Below the pieces are notes generated by a model. The model made no database searches. It saw only the letters and a program-made list of their open reading frames with translations, and was not told where the DNA came from. 64,000 nucleotides of DNA from Bradyrhizobium sp. LMTR 3 (GTDB lineage: Bacteria; Pseudomonadota; Alphaproteobacteria; Rhizobiales; Xanthobacteraceae). Positions 16,466-26,160 of this stretch are shown here, piece by piece; the first letter of the stretch is position 1, and each line of letters starts with the position of its first letter. The stretch spans positions 434,001 to 498,000 of the forward strand of contig NZ_MAXC01000033.1 in NCBI RefSeq assembly GCF_001693485.1, given 5' to 3'. Position numbers and translations under genes: made by a program.

Positions 16466-17422
16466 TTACGCGTAGGTGGCCACGTTGGCCATCGCTGTCA
16501 TTTCGTTGTGGTGGCCGCCGTCGGTGCCGCCACCGGCCAGCACGCCATCGTCTTCGATATCGAAATGCGCGCCGCCGAGTTCGCCAACCTTCTCGTAGGC
16601 GCCATACACGGTTTGGGTTACGTTGATATCGCTCTGCTTCACCAGGTTGCCGTAGACGGTGATGGTGCCGAGCAGATCCTCGTCATGCGCGCCGGCATTG
16701 CCTTGCTGGCTGATGACGGTGATCACGCTGTAGTCGTTCCTGCCGTCGCCGTTGCTGTCCTTGTGCTCGATCGACTTGACCTCGGCGGTGTGCGCCGAGA
16801 TTTCGATCTTGTCGCCCTGGGCGCGGTTGAAGTCGCGGATCACGTCGTTGCCGAAGCCGTCGACCCAGTGATCATGCGTGGCGCCGTTCTCGCCGGTGAC
16901 GCCAACCCAGTCGATGGTGCCGTCGTCGTTGACATGCTTGGCGACGATCTCGTCCTTGGCGTTCACCATGCCTTCGAAGCGGAAGGTGTCGCCGCCCCTG
17001 CCGCCGGTGAGGGTGTCGTTGACCGCCTTGAACGCGGCGGTTTCTTCCGCGAAGATCTGGGTCGTGCCGTCCTGGGCCGCGACCATCTCGCCGGCGTCCG
17101 ACCGGCTGAGCAGCACGTCGTTGCCGGAGCCGCCATCCATGCGGTCAGCGCCGAAGCCGCCGACCAGGAGATCGGCGCCGGTGCCGCCTGAGAGATTGTC
17201 GTTGCCCGAGCCACCCCACACCTTGTCGTCGCCGGAGCCGGCGTTCAGCGTGTCGTTACCGGCCATGCCGGCGACCGAGTCCGCCTTGGCACCGGAGTAC
17301 AAGACGTTGTTGCCCGTCGTGCCGTTCAGATGATCGTGGTCGGCGGAGCCACCCGTAAACCTGGCTAAAAAATCATCGAGACGGCCGTCATCGAAGAATC
17401 TGTTCAGATTGAAGCGTGCCAT
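16466..17422 (-). CDS. RTX-type calcium-binding protein
   Basis: A 318-residue acidic protein without an N-terminal signal peptide. Residues about 30-110 hold a block of glycine/aspartate nonapeptides of the form G-G-x-G-x-D-x-L/V (AGNDTLNAGSGDDKVWGGSGND and following), the Ca-binding beta-roll of RTX proteins; a further GGRGGDTFRF repeat is near residue 140. Such proteins are normally exported by a type I ABC/MFP/TolC system using a C-terminal signal; no type I exporter gene is in the window. The C-terminal half (DKIEISAH, DSNGDGRND) is a folded or EF-hand-like region of unknown role. Confidence 0.88.
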   Translation of the reverse strand: MARFNLNRFFDDGRLDDFLARFTGGSADHDHLNGTTGNNVLYSGAKADSVAGMAGNDTLNAGSGDDKVWGGSGNDNLSGGTGADLLVGGFGADRMDGGSGNDVLLSRSDAGEMVAAQDGTTQIFAEETAAFKAVNDTLTGGRGGDTFRFEGMVNAKDEIVAKHVNDDGTIDWVGVTGENGATHDHWVDGFGNDVIRDFNRAQGDKIEISAHTAEVKSIEHKDSNGDGRNDYSVITVISQQGNAGAHDEDLLGTITVYGNLVKQSDINVTQTVYGAYEKVGELGGAHFDIEDDGVLAGGGTDGGHHNEMTAMANVATYA

Positions 17423-17922
17423 TAGTCGAACCTCTTACTCAGAGGCCTCACGGACTAGAAACGACCACGGACTTTGGGAAAGCCTCGCGTGATGCGCGCG
17501 GGAAGGACGTGAGGCAGGATCCCTCACCCGCATCGAAGAAGAAACAGCAAAACGGGCCCGTGGCTGGACGTGTGCGCGGCGGATTTGCGCTGCGCAGGGG
17601 CAATATGGTGACGCGAAAGGCGTTCGTGCGCCGATCCTTGGGCCAGCGCCTCATTCCAGCCGGCGATCAAAACGTCTGCGACAAATTGCGTACCGCGTTG
17701 TTTTTTCGTGCTTATGAACGACAAGCGCCGCCGCGCGCATATCGCGGGCCGCATCATCGCGTGACGAAAACTGGCGCAAAAAGTGCCGGCCGCACAAAAA
17801 TGACGCGATCCCTGATCGCGACGATGTGCCCCCTGCACGGTGGCGCAACGCCTAGGCTCGATCCTGGCAGACTTCGAACGGGCGCAGGAATCCGCTGCAC
17901 TGCTCTGGACTGACCGAACGTG
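17423..17922. other. 500-base intergenic region upstream of the RTX gene
   Basis: No convincing gene. Open frames here have irregular composition and no ribosome binding site. It must contain the promoter of the RTX gene (minus strand) and the 3' end region of the autotransporter. A short palindrome CGCGATC-CCT-GATCGCG lies at 17804-17820. It is AT-richer than the surrounding genes between about 17690 and 17810. Confidence 0.5.
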
Positions 17923-20900
17923 TCAAAATCTCACGGCGAGGCGGCCTCGGACGGCGTGGTCTTCGGCGTTGCGTGCGACCTGGCCCTGGTAGAGAATGCC
18001 GAGCGTGGTTTGCGCATTGAGATACAGGTCAGCGCCGGCTTCAAGGAGCGCGCTGTCGCGCGCGAGCGGCGCGCCCGCGATCTCGAAGGCAGTCCCTCCG
18101 CTCGCAAAGGAGAGGGTGGTGACCGGCGTCACGTCGCCGAGCACGTGCTGCCAGGCGGCGGAGAGGCGCGGCGCCAGCGTCATTCCCCCGACCGCGACGG
18201 TGGTGGCGAGCCGTGCGCCAAGCGTCGCGAAGCCCGCCTCTTCGCGGTCGCGCGCGCCCGTGAGCGCCGCGACGCCGCCCCTCTCAGTGAAACCGCTTGT
18301 CCTCGCCTGCACCCAGGCAGCCCCTGCGAACGGCTCGAGCGCCACCGGGCCGAGCCCGAAACCGTACCCGATCTCGCCAAACACCTGGGTGGTGCCGCCA
18401 TAATAGTTGGCCGACGCGCGATCGACAAAGCCCGGAAACGCGATGGTGCGGGTGGTGTCGATCTGGTGGTACGAATAGGCCAAGCCGGCGCGCACGCTCC
18501 AGGCGCCGGCACTGCCCGCGCCGTAGAACGCCGCGTGGCCGCTGTCCACCGAGGCCGAGCTCGCGCGCGCGTCCACGCCGACCGCGGAGTCCGAATAGCC
18601 CGCCGCGAAACCGAAGCGCCAGTCATCAACAGCGCCGTCGAGCCCCGCGACGGCGCCAGCGTGGCGGCGACCGACCGTTGCCGCATTGCCGTCGCCGTCG
18701 ATGCGACCACGCGCGCCGAGTCCCTGCGCCCAGAAGGTCAGGCGGGACGAGTGCGTCTCCGTCTCCGGCACGGTCCCCGGAAGGGCCGCCGGGCGGGTGG
18801 CACGCGACGCCGTCCCGCCTGCCGCGTTGTCGAAGGACGCCTGGCGCAGGCGGCCGAGCACCGCGTCGCGCAGATCGCGCGATTCGTCGACGAGCACGCC
18901 CGCCGTACTCGCATGCAACTCGCCCGAGAGTGCATCGAACGCCTGCCGCGCCTGCACGGCCGTGCCGTAGAGCACCGTATTGAAGATGGGATTGCCGAAG
19001 CCCAGCGAATCGACGCCGGTGCCGGTGGCAATCTGGTTGCGCGTCCAGCCTACGCTCGCGAAGCTCGCCGTGCGTGCGAGGGTGAAGAATACGTGGTCGG
19101 CATTGTAGGACACGGTCGGCGCCATGAAGGCGGTCGACGTGAGATTGGAAGTCACGCTGTCGAACGTGCCGGCGATGCCGCCAGTCGCCGAGAGAATCGT
19201 GTAGGTGGTGCCCGGCGCGTAGCTCCCGGGCGCTGCGACCACTCGCAAGGCACCGGCGAGCTGCGCCGCGCCCGTGACATCGGTGCGATCGGCACTCGTC
19301 GGCGCGATCTCGACCATGTAGGTCGAGGCCGCCGACAGCACCAGATTGCCCTGCACCGTGATGGTGCCGATCGAGTTGCCGGGCGAGAGTGTGCCCGCAC
19401 CGATGGTCGTTGCGCCAAGAAAACCAGTGCCTCCGACAAGACCGCCGCCATCCACCGTCAGCAGTGACGAGGCGATCGAGCCGTTCACGATGAGCGTGGC
19501 GCCGTTGACGGTCGTGGGACCCGTGTAGCTGTTGGCAGCCGTCAGGATGGTGGCGCCGGACAGCACATTGACGCTGCCGTTGCCGGTCACCGTCGACCCG
19601 AACACGTAGTTGGCGTACGTATGATTGAAGTTGATCGTGCCAATGCCAGCGCCGAACGCGACGCTTGCCGCGTCGAGCGTGCCGGCGGCCGCCGCCGGAC
19701 TGCCTGCCGCCGCGCCGATGTTCAGCGTGCCACGCGAGCCGGCTTGGCTCGCCACATGCACGGTGCCGGCGCGCACCGTCGCACCCTCCGCGACGGTGAG
19801 CGTTCCGGTGCCGTCGAATCCGAGATGGAGGTCTCCGGAATTGGTCCATGTCGAGCCGGCGCCTGTCACCGCCACGGTTCCTTGCGAGCCGATGGCCGAC
19901 CCGATGATGGCGGACGCGCTGCTCACGGATCCACCGTTGTCGATGGCGAGCACGCCAGTGCCGCTGACGCCAATTGTGAGGGAGGCATTGGTGTTCCAGG
20001 TCGAGCCCGGACCCGTCACTGTCACCGTGCCTTGCGAGCCGGCGTCGTGACCGACGTGGCCGTTCGCATTGCTCACCGTGCCGCCATTCGAGACCGCAAG
20101 CGAACCCGTACCGGCGTTGCCGACGTAAAGGTCCTGGGAATTGGCCCAGGCAGAGCCGGCGCCCGCGACCGTGGCCGAGCCCTGCGCGCCGCCAAACTCG
20201 CCGAGGATCCCATATGTGCTGCTGACCGTCCCCCCGCTTGCGACAGCGAGCACCCCGACGCCGGAATAGCCGATCGAGAGCTGTGAGGAATTGGTCCAGG
20301 TGGAGCCAACGCCCGTCACCGTCACGCTGCCTTGTGAGCCGTTAGCCGATCCGACAATTGCGGAGGTGTTACTCACGGCTCCGCCATTCTCGATGGCAAG
20401 TACGCCCGTGCCGCCGCCACCGATCGTGAGGGAGGAACTGTTGCTCCAGGCCGAGCCGGCGCCTGTCACCGTCATGGACCCCTGCGAACCGGCGCCCAAA
20501 CCGACGAAACCGAGCGTGTTGCTCACCCGGCCGCCGTCCACGATGGTGAGCGCGCCCGTACCGGCGTTACCGACGAAGAGGCTTCCGCTGTTGGTCCAGG
20601 CGGAGCCGTTGCCGGTCACCGTCCCCGTGCCGTGGGAGCCGGTGTCGTTGCCGACGATGCCGATTGCGCCGCTCACCCGGCCGCCGTCCGCGATCGTCAG
20701 CATGCCTGTGCCGGCATCGCCGATGACGAGATTTCCGTTGTTGGTCCAGGCGGAGCCGGCGCCGGTCACCGTCGCCGTGCCAAGAGACACAGCGCTGCGG
20801 CCGAGATAGCCGTCCGTATTGCTCACCGTTGCGCCATTCGCGATGGCAAGCGTGCCTGTGCCGGCATCCCCGACGAAGAGATTTCCGGAATTGGTCCAGG

Positions 20901-21890
20901 TGGATCCCGCGCCGGTCACCGTTATGGTTCCGCGGGCGCTACCGAGGGCGCCGACATAGCTGTTCACGCTGCTCACTGTTGCGCCGTCCGCGATGGTGAG
21001 CGTGCCTGTGCCGGCACGGCCGACGAAGAGATTTCCGGAATTGATCCAGGTGGAGCCGTTGCCGGTCACCGTCATCGTGCCAGAAGAAAAAGCGCTGTGG
21101 CCGAGATAGCCGTCCGTATTGCTCACCGTTGCGCCATTCGCGATGGCAAGCGTGCCTGTGCCGGCACGGCCGACGAAGAGATTTCCGGAATTGGTCCAGG
21201 TGGATCCTGCGCCGGTCACCGTCACGGTTCCGCGGGCGCTATCGTCGTTGCCGACATAGCCGTCCACGCTGCTCACCGTTGCGCCATCCGCGATGGTGAG
21301 CGTGCCCCTGCCGCCACGCCCGGCGAAGAGATCTCCGCTGTTGGTCCAGGTGGAGCCGGCGCCGGTCACTGTCACCGTGCCCTCGGAGCTGGGAATCGCG
21401 GCGACATAGCCGTCCACGCTGCTCACCGTCCCACCGCCCTCGATGGTGAGCGTCCCTGTGCCGAAGTAGCCGACGTGAAGGACCTGGGAATTGCTCCAGT
21501 TGGATCCGGGACCGGTCACCGTCACCGTGCCATGAGACCCCAAGATGGCGTAGCCGACATAGCCGTCGTCGCTGCTCAGCGTACCGCCTCCCGTTATGGT
21601 GAGCGCGCCTACGGCGTTGATGCCAACCGCAACGACGTTCGTGGCAGCGCCGGGTGCATTCACCACTGGAGCATTGGGTGCGGTCGCGTCGACGGCTGCC
21701 GTTCCCCCGACCGGAACGCCGTTCGTCCAGTTGCTTACCAATTGCTGGATGCGGCGCCGGTCCAGTCGGTGGTTTGCGCCATGGCCGGCAACGACGTCGC
21801 CGCTGGCACGAGACAGACGCCGCCAAGGATGGCCGACGAACACAACCAGGAGTAACGCAACCAAGAGTATAGGCGTTGTTGCACCGACAA
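17923..21890 (-). CDS. giant autotransporter (type Va) with repeat passenger; N-terminus frameshifted
   Basis: About 1,320 residues. The passenger is built from twelve consecutive 50-residue units starting GS-x-W-x-N and containing GTGxLxIxxGGxVS, the T5SS/PEP-CTERM-associated repeat that folds into a beta-helix. A linker with autotransporter-associated beta-strand features (LILTAANSYTGPTTVNGATL type) follows, then a C-terminal barrel of about 280 residues ending in Phe (GRLAVRF), the usual BAM signal. Continuous reading from an ATG at 21996 gives an N-terminus without a usable signal peptide; a good one lies in the next frame (21735-21890). The locus therefore carries a frameshift near 21737 and may be a pseudogene, a phase-variable gene or a sequencing error. 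No processing protease is encoded nearby. Confidence 0.85.
19708..21507 (-). repeat. twelve tandem 150-bp units in the autotransporter passenger
   Basis: Units start with the glycine codon of GS-x-W at 21507, 21357, 21207 and so on in exact 150-base steps to 19857. No unit is lengthened or shortened, although the last one diverges in its second half. Units 3 and 5 are almost identical at base level: about 100 bases around 20794-20909 and 21094-21209 match. Units 2 and 4 are also close, giving a 300-base higher-order period. Confidence 0.93.
21735..21890 (-). pseudogene. out-of-frame signal peptide segment of the autotransporter
   Basis: In the frame offset from the passenger, a TTG codon at 21890, eight bases after GGAGG, opens a 51-residue stretch. 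It has a basic N-region, a hydrophobic core (SSAILGGVCLVPAA) and a cleavage site SLPAMA before Q, then TTDWTGAASSNW and a TAA at 21735-21737. The last residues are exactly what starts a mature T5SS-repeat passenger, and the passenger frame resumes at once with SNWTNGVP. A GTG at 21884 is an alternative start. This strongly suggests a single gene interrupted by a small indel. Confidence 0.75.
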
Positions 21891-22521
21891 CTGACCCGCC
21901 TCCCTCTCTCACGCTCGCCGCTCGATCCATGTCGCGAGCCGCGTCGCATCTCCGAATGCACTCCGTACTTACCTCCGAAACAGCGCGGCATGTCAATCGA
22001 GGCAGGTGCTACGCACCATTCAGAGGTGCTAATTCCGCCGCATGTTGTGTCGCAATCACACGGCACACCTTTGAATATGCCGGCCGTTCGCTGGGTTGTA
22101 GCGCAGCGCTGCAGCAACCCAGCGGAGACAGAAGGCGATGGGCACCGATGTTGACGAACGCACGACCCGATTCTCGCCGATGCTTGCCAAATTCAGTTTG
22201 GCCGAGTGATGAGGCGATCGTCCTGAGGTTGTGGCCGGCGCGAGGGGCGGGCTCCCGAAATCGACGCCCGGAGGGGCCGCGGGTGCCGGCTTAGACAAAC
22301 CCCAAATAATGGTTGCCGCCGAGCCACGATTGTTGCGTGACCGCAACAACAGGGGAACATTTGGTTAACCGCCCCGCCTGCCTCTTGCTTGCGCCGCTTT
22401 TTAGCCACACCCCTCCATGAAACCATTTCTTTCTTAAGCTGATTAGCCTCAGCGCCAGGGAAGGCGACGGGAGATTGCTCCCGAGACCGACAGGAGATGG
22501 CTGAGGAAACAGGTTCCGCGG
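21891..22521. other. intergenic region between the autotransporter and ilvD
   Basis: About 630 bases between divergent starts. The part from 21891 to 21996 is open in the passenger frame but probably not coding. I see no convincing gene in the rest. Promoters for both flanking genes should lie here. The stretch 22310-22440 before ilvD is relatively AT-rich, but I cannot assign -35 and -10 boxes with confidence. Confidence 0.5.
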
Positions 22522-24246
22522 ATGGACGCCAAGACCGACATCAAGAAGAGGTTGCCGAGCCGTCACGTGACGGAAGGGCCGGAGCGCGCCCCTCATCGGT
22601 CCTATCTCTACGCGATGGGGCTGACCACCCAGCAGATCCACCAGCCTTTCGTCGGCGTCGCGTCCTGCTGGAATGAAGCCGCGCCTTGCAATATCTCGCT
22701 GATGCGCCAGGCGCAGGCGGTCAAGAAAGGCGTTGCGGCTGCCGGCGGCACCCCGCGCGAATTCTGCACCATCACCGTGACCGATGGCATCGCCATGGGC
22801 CACGACGGCATGCGCTCGTCCCTGCCGTCCAGGGAATGCATCGCCGACTCGGTCGAGTTGACCGTCCGTGGCCACGCCTATGACGCCCTCGTCGGGCTCG
22901 CCGGCTGCGACAAGTCGCTGCCGGGCATGATGATGGCGATGGTCCGGCTCAACGTGCCCTCGATCTTCATCTACGGCGGCTCGATTCTGCCGGGCAATTT
23001 CCGCGGCCAGCAGGTCACGGTGCAGGACATGTTCGAGGCCGTAGGCCGACACTCGGTCGGTGATATGTCGGATGCCGATCTCGACGAAATCGAGCGGGTG
23101 GCTTGCCCCTCGGCCGGGGCGTGCGGCGCGCAATTCACCGCCAACACCATGGCGACCGTGTCAGAGGCGATTGGCCTGGCGTTGCCCTATTCGGCTGGCG
23201 CGCCGGCACCTTACGAGATTCGCGACGCGTTTTGCGCCGCCGCCGGCGAGAAGATTCTTGAGCTGATCGCGGCCAACATCCGCCCGCGCGACATCGTCAC
23301 CCGTCGCTCACTGGAAAACGCCGCCGCCGTCGTTGCCGCCTCCGGCGGGTCGACCAATGCTGCGCTGCACCTGCCGGCGATTGCGCATGAGTGCGGGATA
23401 AAATTTGACTTATTCGACGTCGCCGAAATCTTCAAAAAGACTCCTTATGTCGCGGATTTGAAGCCAGGGGGCCGTTATGTTGCCAAAGACATGTTCGAGG
23501 TTGGCGGCATTCCGCTTCTGATGAAGACGCTGCTCGACAATGGCCACCTGCACGGAGATTGCATTACCGTCACGGGCCGTACGATCGCCGAAAATCTCAA
23601 GAGCGTGAAATGGAATCCGCACCAGGATGTGGTGCGGTCCGCCGACAGCCCGATCACGGTTACGGGAGGGGTTGTCGGATTGAAGGGTAATCTCGCGCCG
23701 GAAGGTGCGATCGTGAAGGTCGCGGGAATGTCGAAGCTGAAATTTACTGGCCCTGCGCGCTGCTTCGACCGCGAGGAAGACGCCTTCGAGTCAGTCCAGA
23801 AAAAGACCTACAAGGAAGGCGAGGTCATCGTGATCCGCTACGAGGGGCCGCGCGGCGGTCCCGGCATGCGGGAGATGCTCTCGACGACGGCGGCGCTGAC
23901 CGGGCAGGGGATGGGCGGCAAGGTCGCCCTGATCACCGACGGCCGGTTCTCCGGCGCCACCCGCGGCTTCTGTATCGGCCATGTCGGGCCGGAGGCGGCC
24001 GTGGGCGGCCCGATCGCCCTGTTGCAAAATGGTGACATTATCGAGATCGACGCCGAGGCCGGGACTCTTAACGTAAAATTGACCGACGCCGAACTCGCCG
24101 AACGTAAAACCAAATGGCTGCCTCGACAGACTAACCACACGTCGGGTGCGCTGTGGAAATATGCCCAACAGGTTGGGCCGGCGGTGGATGGGGCTGTGAC
24201 CCATCCTGGCGGTGCGCACGAGAAACAGTGTTATGCGGACATCTAG
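22522..24246 (+). CDS. ilvD: dihydroxy-acid dehydratase
   Basis: A 574-residue iron-sulfur dehydratase of isoleucine, valine and leucine synthesis: it dehydrates 2,3-dihydroxy-3-methyl(iso)valerate to the 2-oxo acid. Cluster-binding cysteines fit C49 (ASCW), C129 (GCDKSLPG) and C201 (CPSAGACG). The C-terminal RFSGATRG, with the catalytic serine, is near residues 470-478. Full length. Its 3' end overlaps the start of exoR by 14 bases. Paralogues acting on sugar acids exist in this family, but motif set and length favour IlvD. Confidence 0.93.
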   Translation: MDAKTDIKKRLPSRHVTEGPERAPHRSYLYAMGLTTQQIHQPFVGVASCWNEAAPCNISLMRQAQAVKKGVAAAGGTPREFCTITVTDGIAMGHDGMRSSLPSRECIADSVELTVRGHAYDALVGLAGCDKSLPGMMMAMVRLNVPSIFIYGGSILPGNFRGQQVTVQDMFEAVGRHSVGDMSDADLDEIERVACPSAGACGAQFTANTMATVSEAIGLALPYSAGAPAPYEIRDAFCAAAGEKILELIAANIRPRDIVTRRSLENAAAVVAASGGSTNAALHLPAIAHECGIKFDLFDVAEIFKKTPYVADLKPGGRYVAKDMFEVGGIPLLMKTLLDNGHLHGDCITVTGRTIAENLKSVKWNPHQDVVRSADSPITVTGGVVGLKGNLAPEGAIVKVAGMSKLKFTGPARCFDREEDAFESVQKKTYKEGEVIVIRYEGPRGGPGMREMLSTTAALTGQGMGGKVALITDGRFSGATRGFCIGHVGPEAAVGGPIALLQNGDIIEIDAEAGTLNVKLTDAELAERKTKWLPRQTNHTSGALWKYAQQVGPAVDGAVTHPGGAHEKQCYADI

Positions 24247-25084
24247 GCGTATCATTCTTGCGTTGATGCTGGGGGCCGCGCCGGTGGCCGCTCCCGGATT
24301 CGCATTTGATGGCTCACCGGTGAAGCCGGATGCGGCGCTCCCCGTGATGAACCAGCCCGCGGCCGCGCAAGCCGTCACGGCGCAGGCGCTGAAGAAGGCT
24401 GCGCCCGCGGCGGCTACCGCCACGGCGACTGCGGTTAATGCGCCTTCGCTGACTTCGCTGCAATACGCTGCCGAGGGGGGCCATCCCGTCGCGCAGTGGA
24501 AACTCGGCCGGATGTATGCCGACGGCGATGGCGTGGTTCAGGATGACCTGCGCGCGTTTGAATATTTCAGCCGTATCGCCAACCAGCATGCTGAGGATAG
24601 CCCGTCGGCGCCGCAGGCCGCGATCGTGGCTAACGCCTTCGTGGCGCTGGGGCGCTACTATCTCAACGGCATCCCGAATTCCAAGATCAAGGCGGATACC
24701 GATCGTGCCCGGGAGATGTTCTCCTATGCCGCGTCCTATTTCGGCAATGCCGACGCGCAATACGATCTGGCGCGGCTTTATCTGAAGACCCCGGACGCCT
24801 CGCGGGACGATTTCCGCTATGGGGCGCGCTGGCTTGGTCTGGCTGCCCAGAAGGGCCAGCATCAGGCGCAGGCCATGCTCGGCCAGATGCTGTTCAACGG
24901 CGACCGGCTGCCGCGGCAGGCCGCCCGCGGATTGATGTGGCTGACGCTGGCGCGTGACAACGCAGCGCCCGATGAGACCTGGATCCGCGAAAGCTACAAC
25001 CGCGCGTTCGCCAAGGCCTCCGACGACGACCGCGCCACGGCCTTGCAAATGCTCGAGCACTGGGTGCAGGGCAAGCGCGACTGA
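24233..25084 (+). CDS. exoR: ExoR-type periplasmic regulator with Sel1-like repeats
   Basis: A 283-residue exported protein. A signal peptide covers about residues 1-25. After an Ala-rich segment come Sel1/TPR-like repeats (YAAEGGHPVAQWKLGRMYADGDGV, YFGNADAQYDLARLYL, GLAAQKGQHQAQAMLGQMLFNG). In Sinorhizobium, ExoR binds the ExoS sensor kinase in the periplasm and restrains ExoS-ChvI signalling, and so succinoglycan, motility and symbiosis genes. I chose the ATG at 24233 because it gives a clean signal peptide; a GTG at 24212 is an alternative. The start lies inside the end of ilvD. Confidence 0.88.
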   Translation: MRTSRRIILALMLGAAPVAAPGFAFDGSPVKPDAALPVMNQPAAAQAVTAQALKKAAPAAATATATAVNAPSLTSLQYAAEGGHPVAQWKLGRMYADGDGVVQDDLRAFEYFSRIANQHAEDSPSAPQAAIVANAFVALGRYYLNGIPNSKIKADTDRAREMFSYAASYFGNADAQYDLARLYLKTPDASRDDFRYGARWLGLAAQKGQHQAQAMLGQMLFNGDRLPRQAARGLMWLTLARDNAAPDETWIRESYNRAFAKASDDDRATALQMLEHWVQGKRD

Positions 25085-25100
25085 CGCCGCGCTGCCGGTA

Positions 25101-25188
25101 GGATGGGCAAAGGCGCGTAAGCGCCGTGCCCACCATCTCTTCACGCAGCAATCTTGGGAATGGTGGGCACGCTGCGCTTTGCCCACCC
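25101..25188. repeat. intergenic palindromic repeat, family C
   Basis: Left arm GGATGGGCAAAGGCGCGTAA, then GCCGTGCCCACCAT; right arm ATGGTGGGCACGCTGCGCTTTGCCCACCC. A typical rhizobial intergenic palindrome, placed between the convergent ends of exoR and xthA, where it could also terminate transcription. Confidence 0.8.
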
Positions 25189-25211
25189 GACCGATTCTGC
25201 GCCTGTCCCGC

Positions 25212-26003
25212 TCAGGCCTTCTCCAGATCGAAATCCGCCCAGACCGGCACGTGGTCGGACGGTTTCTCCCAGGCGCGGACGTAGCTGTCGACGCCGACAT
25301 CGGTCAGGCGGTCGCTGGCCTGCGGCGACAGCAGGAGGTGGTCGATTCGAAGGCCCCAGTTCTTCTGCCAGGCGCCCGCCTGGTAGTCCCAGAAGGTGTA
25401 GAGGCCCGGCTCGTCGGTCACCGCGCGCAGCGCATCGGTCAAGCCGAGGCCGAGCAGGGACTGGAAAGCCTCGCGGGTTTGCGGGCGGAACAGCGCGTCG
25501 TTACCCCAAGCGGCGGGGTTATAGACGTCGGCGGCAGCCGGAATGACGTTGAAGTCGCCTGCGAGCACCAGCGGCTCTTCTGCCTTGAGCCGCTCTTTCG
25601 AGTACTCAAGAAGCCGCGACATCCATTTGAGTTTATAGGGATATTTGTCCGTGTCCGGCGGGTTTCCGTTGGGCAAATAGAGGCAGGCAATCCGCATCAC
25701 GCCGGTCTTCAGCGTCACCACGCCTTCGAGGAATCTGGCATGGGCGTCCTCGTCGTCGCCGGCCAGGCCCGATTTGGTCTCGTCGAACGGCAGTTTCGAC
25801 AGCAGGGCGACACCGTTGAAGGTCTTCTGTCCATGGGTGACGACGTTATAGCCGAGCGACTCGATCTCCAGCCGTGGGAACGCATCGTCAACGCACTTGG
25901 TTTCCTGCAGACAGACGACGTCCGGCGAGCAGTCTTTCAGCCACGTCAAGAGAGGCTCGAGCCGCTGCCGGATCGAATTGACGTTCCAGGTTGCAACACG
26001 CAT
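25212..26003 (-). CDS. xthA: exodeoxyribonuclease III (AP endonuclease)
   Basis: A 263-residue member of the EEP nuclease family that cuts DNA at abasic sites and trims 3' blocks in base-excision repair. Motifs in order: TWNVNSIRQR at residues 5-14, LQETKC near 32-37 (catalytic Glu), the GDFNV loop near 150, and the terminal SDHVPV with the catalytic histidine. The ATG at 26003 begins directly with the conserved MRVATWN; an upstream in-frame start would add 17 non-conserved residues. It converges with exoR across a palindromic repeat. Confidence 0.95.
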   Translation of the reverse strand: MRVATWNVNSIRQRLEPLLTWLKDCSPDVVCLQETKCVDDAFPRLEIESLGYNVVTHGQKTFNGVALLSKLPFDETKSGLAGDDEDAHARFLEGVVTLKTGVMRIACLYLPNGNPPDTDKYPYKLKWMSRLLEYSKERLKAEEPLVLAGDFNVIPAAADVYNPAAWGNDALFRPQTREAFQSLLGLGLTDALRAVTDEPGLYTFWDYQAGAWQKNWGLRIDHLLLSPQASDRLTDVGVDSYVRAWEKPSDHVPVWADFDLEKA

Positions 26004-26160
26004 GAATTCTTTCCGGATCGTAACTACACAATTTCTGCTGCAGTGGCATACCATGTGCAGCCGTGCTGTGATAACCGTTTAAGAATAAGGCGCAGACATC
26101 GCCGTCAAGGGGCAGGAGTAAACCGTCCCGTCCGTTGTGGGACCGGCGAGCGTGAAAATT

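Noticed and set aside
17416..17913. 165-codon open frame on the plus strand between the RTX and autotransporter genes
   Set aside because: No ribosome binding site, irregular amino acid mix, and it reaches across the RTX start region; more likely non-coding spacer.
17920..19467. 515-codon plus-strand frame opposite the autotransporter barrel
   Set aside because: Arg/Ala/Gly-rich antisense shadow of a high-GC gene; the minus-strand frame ends with a proper barrel signature.
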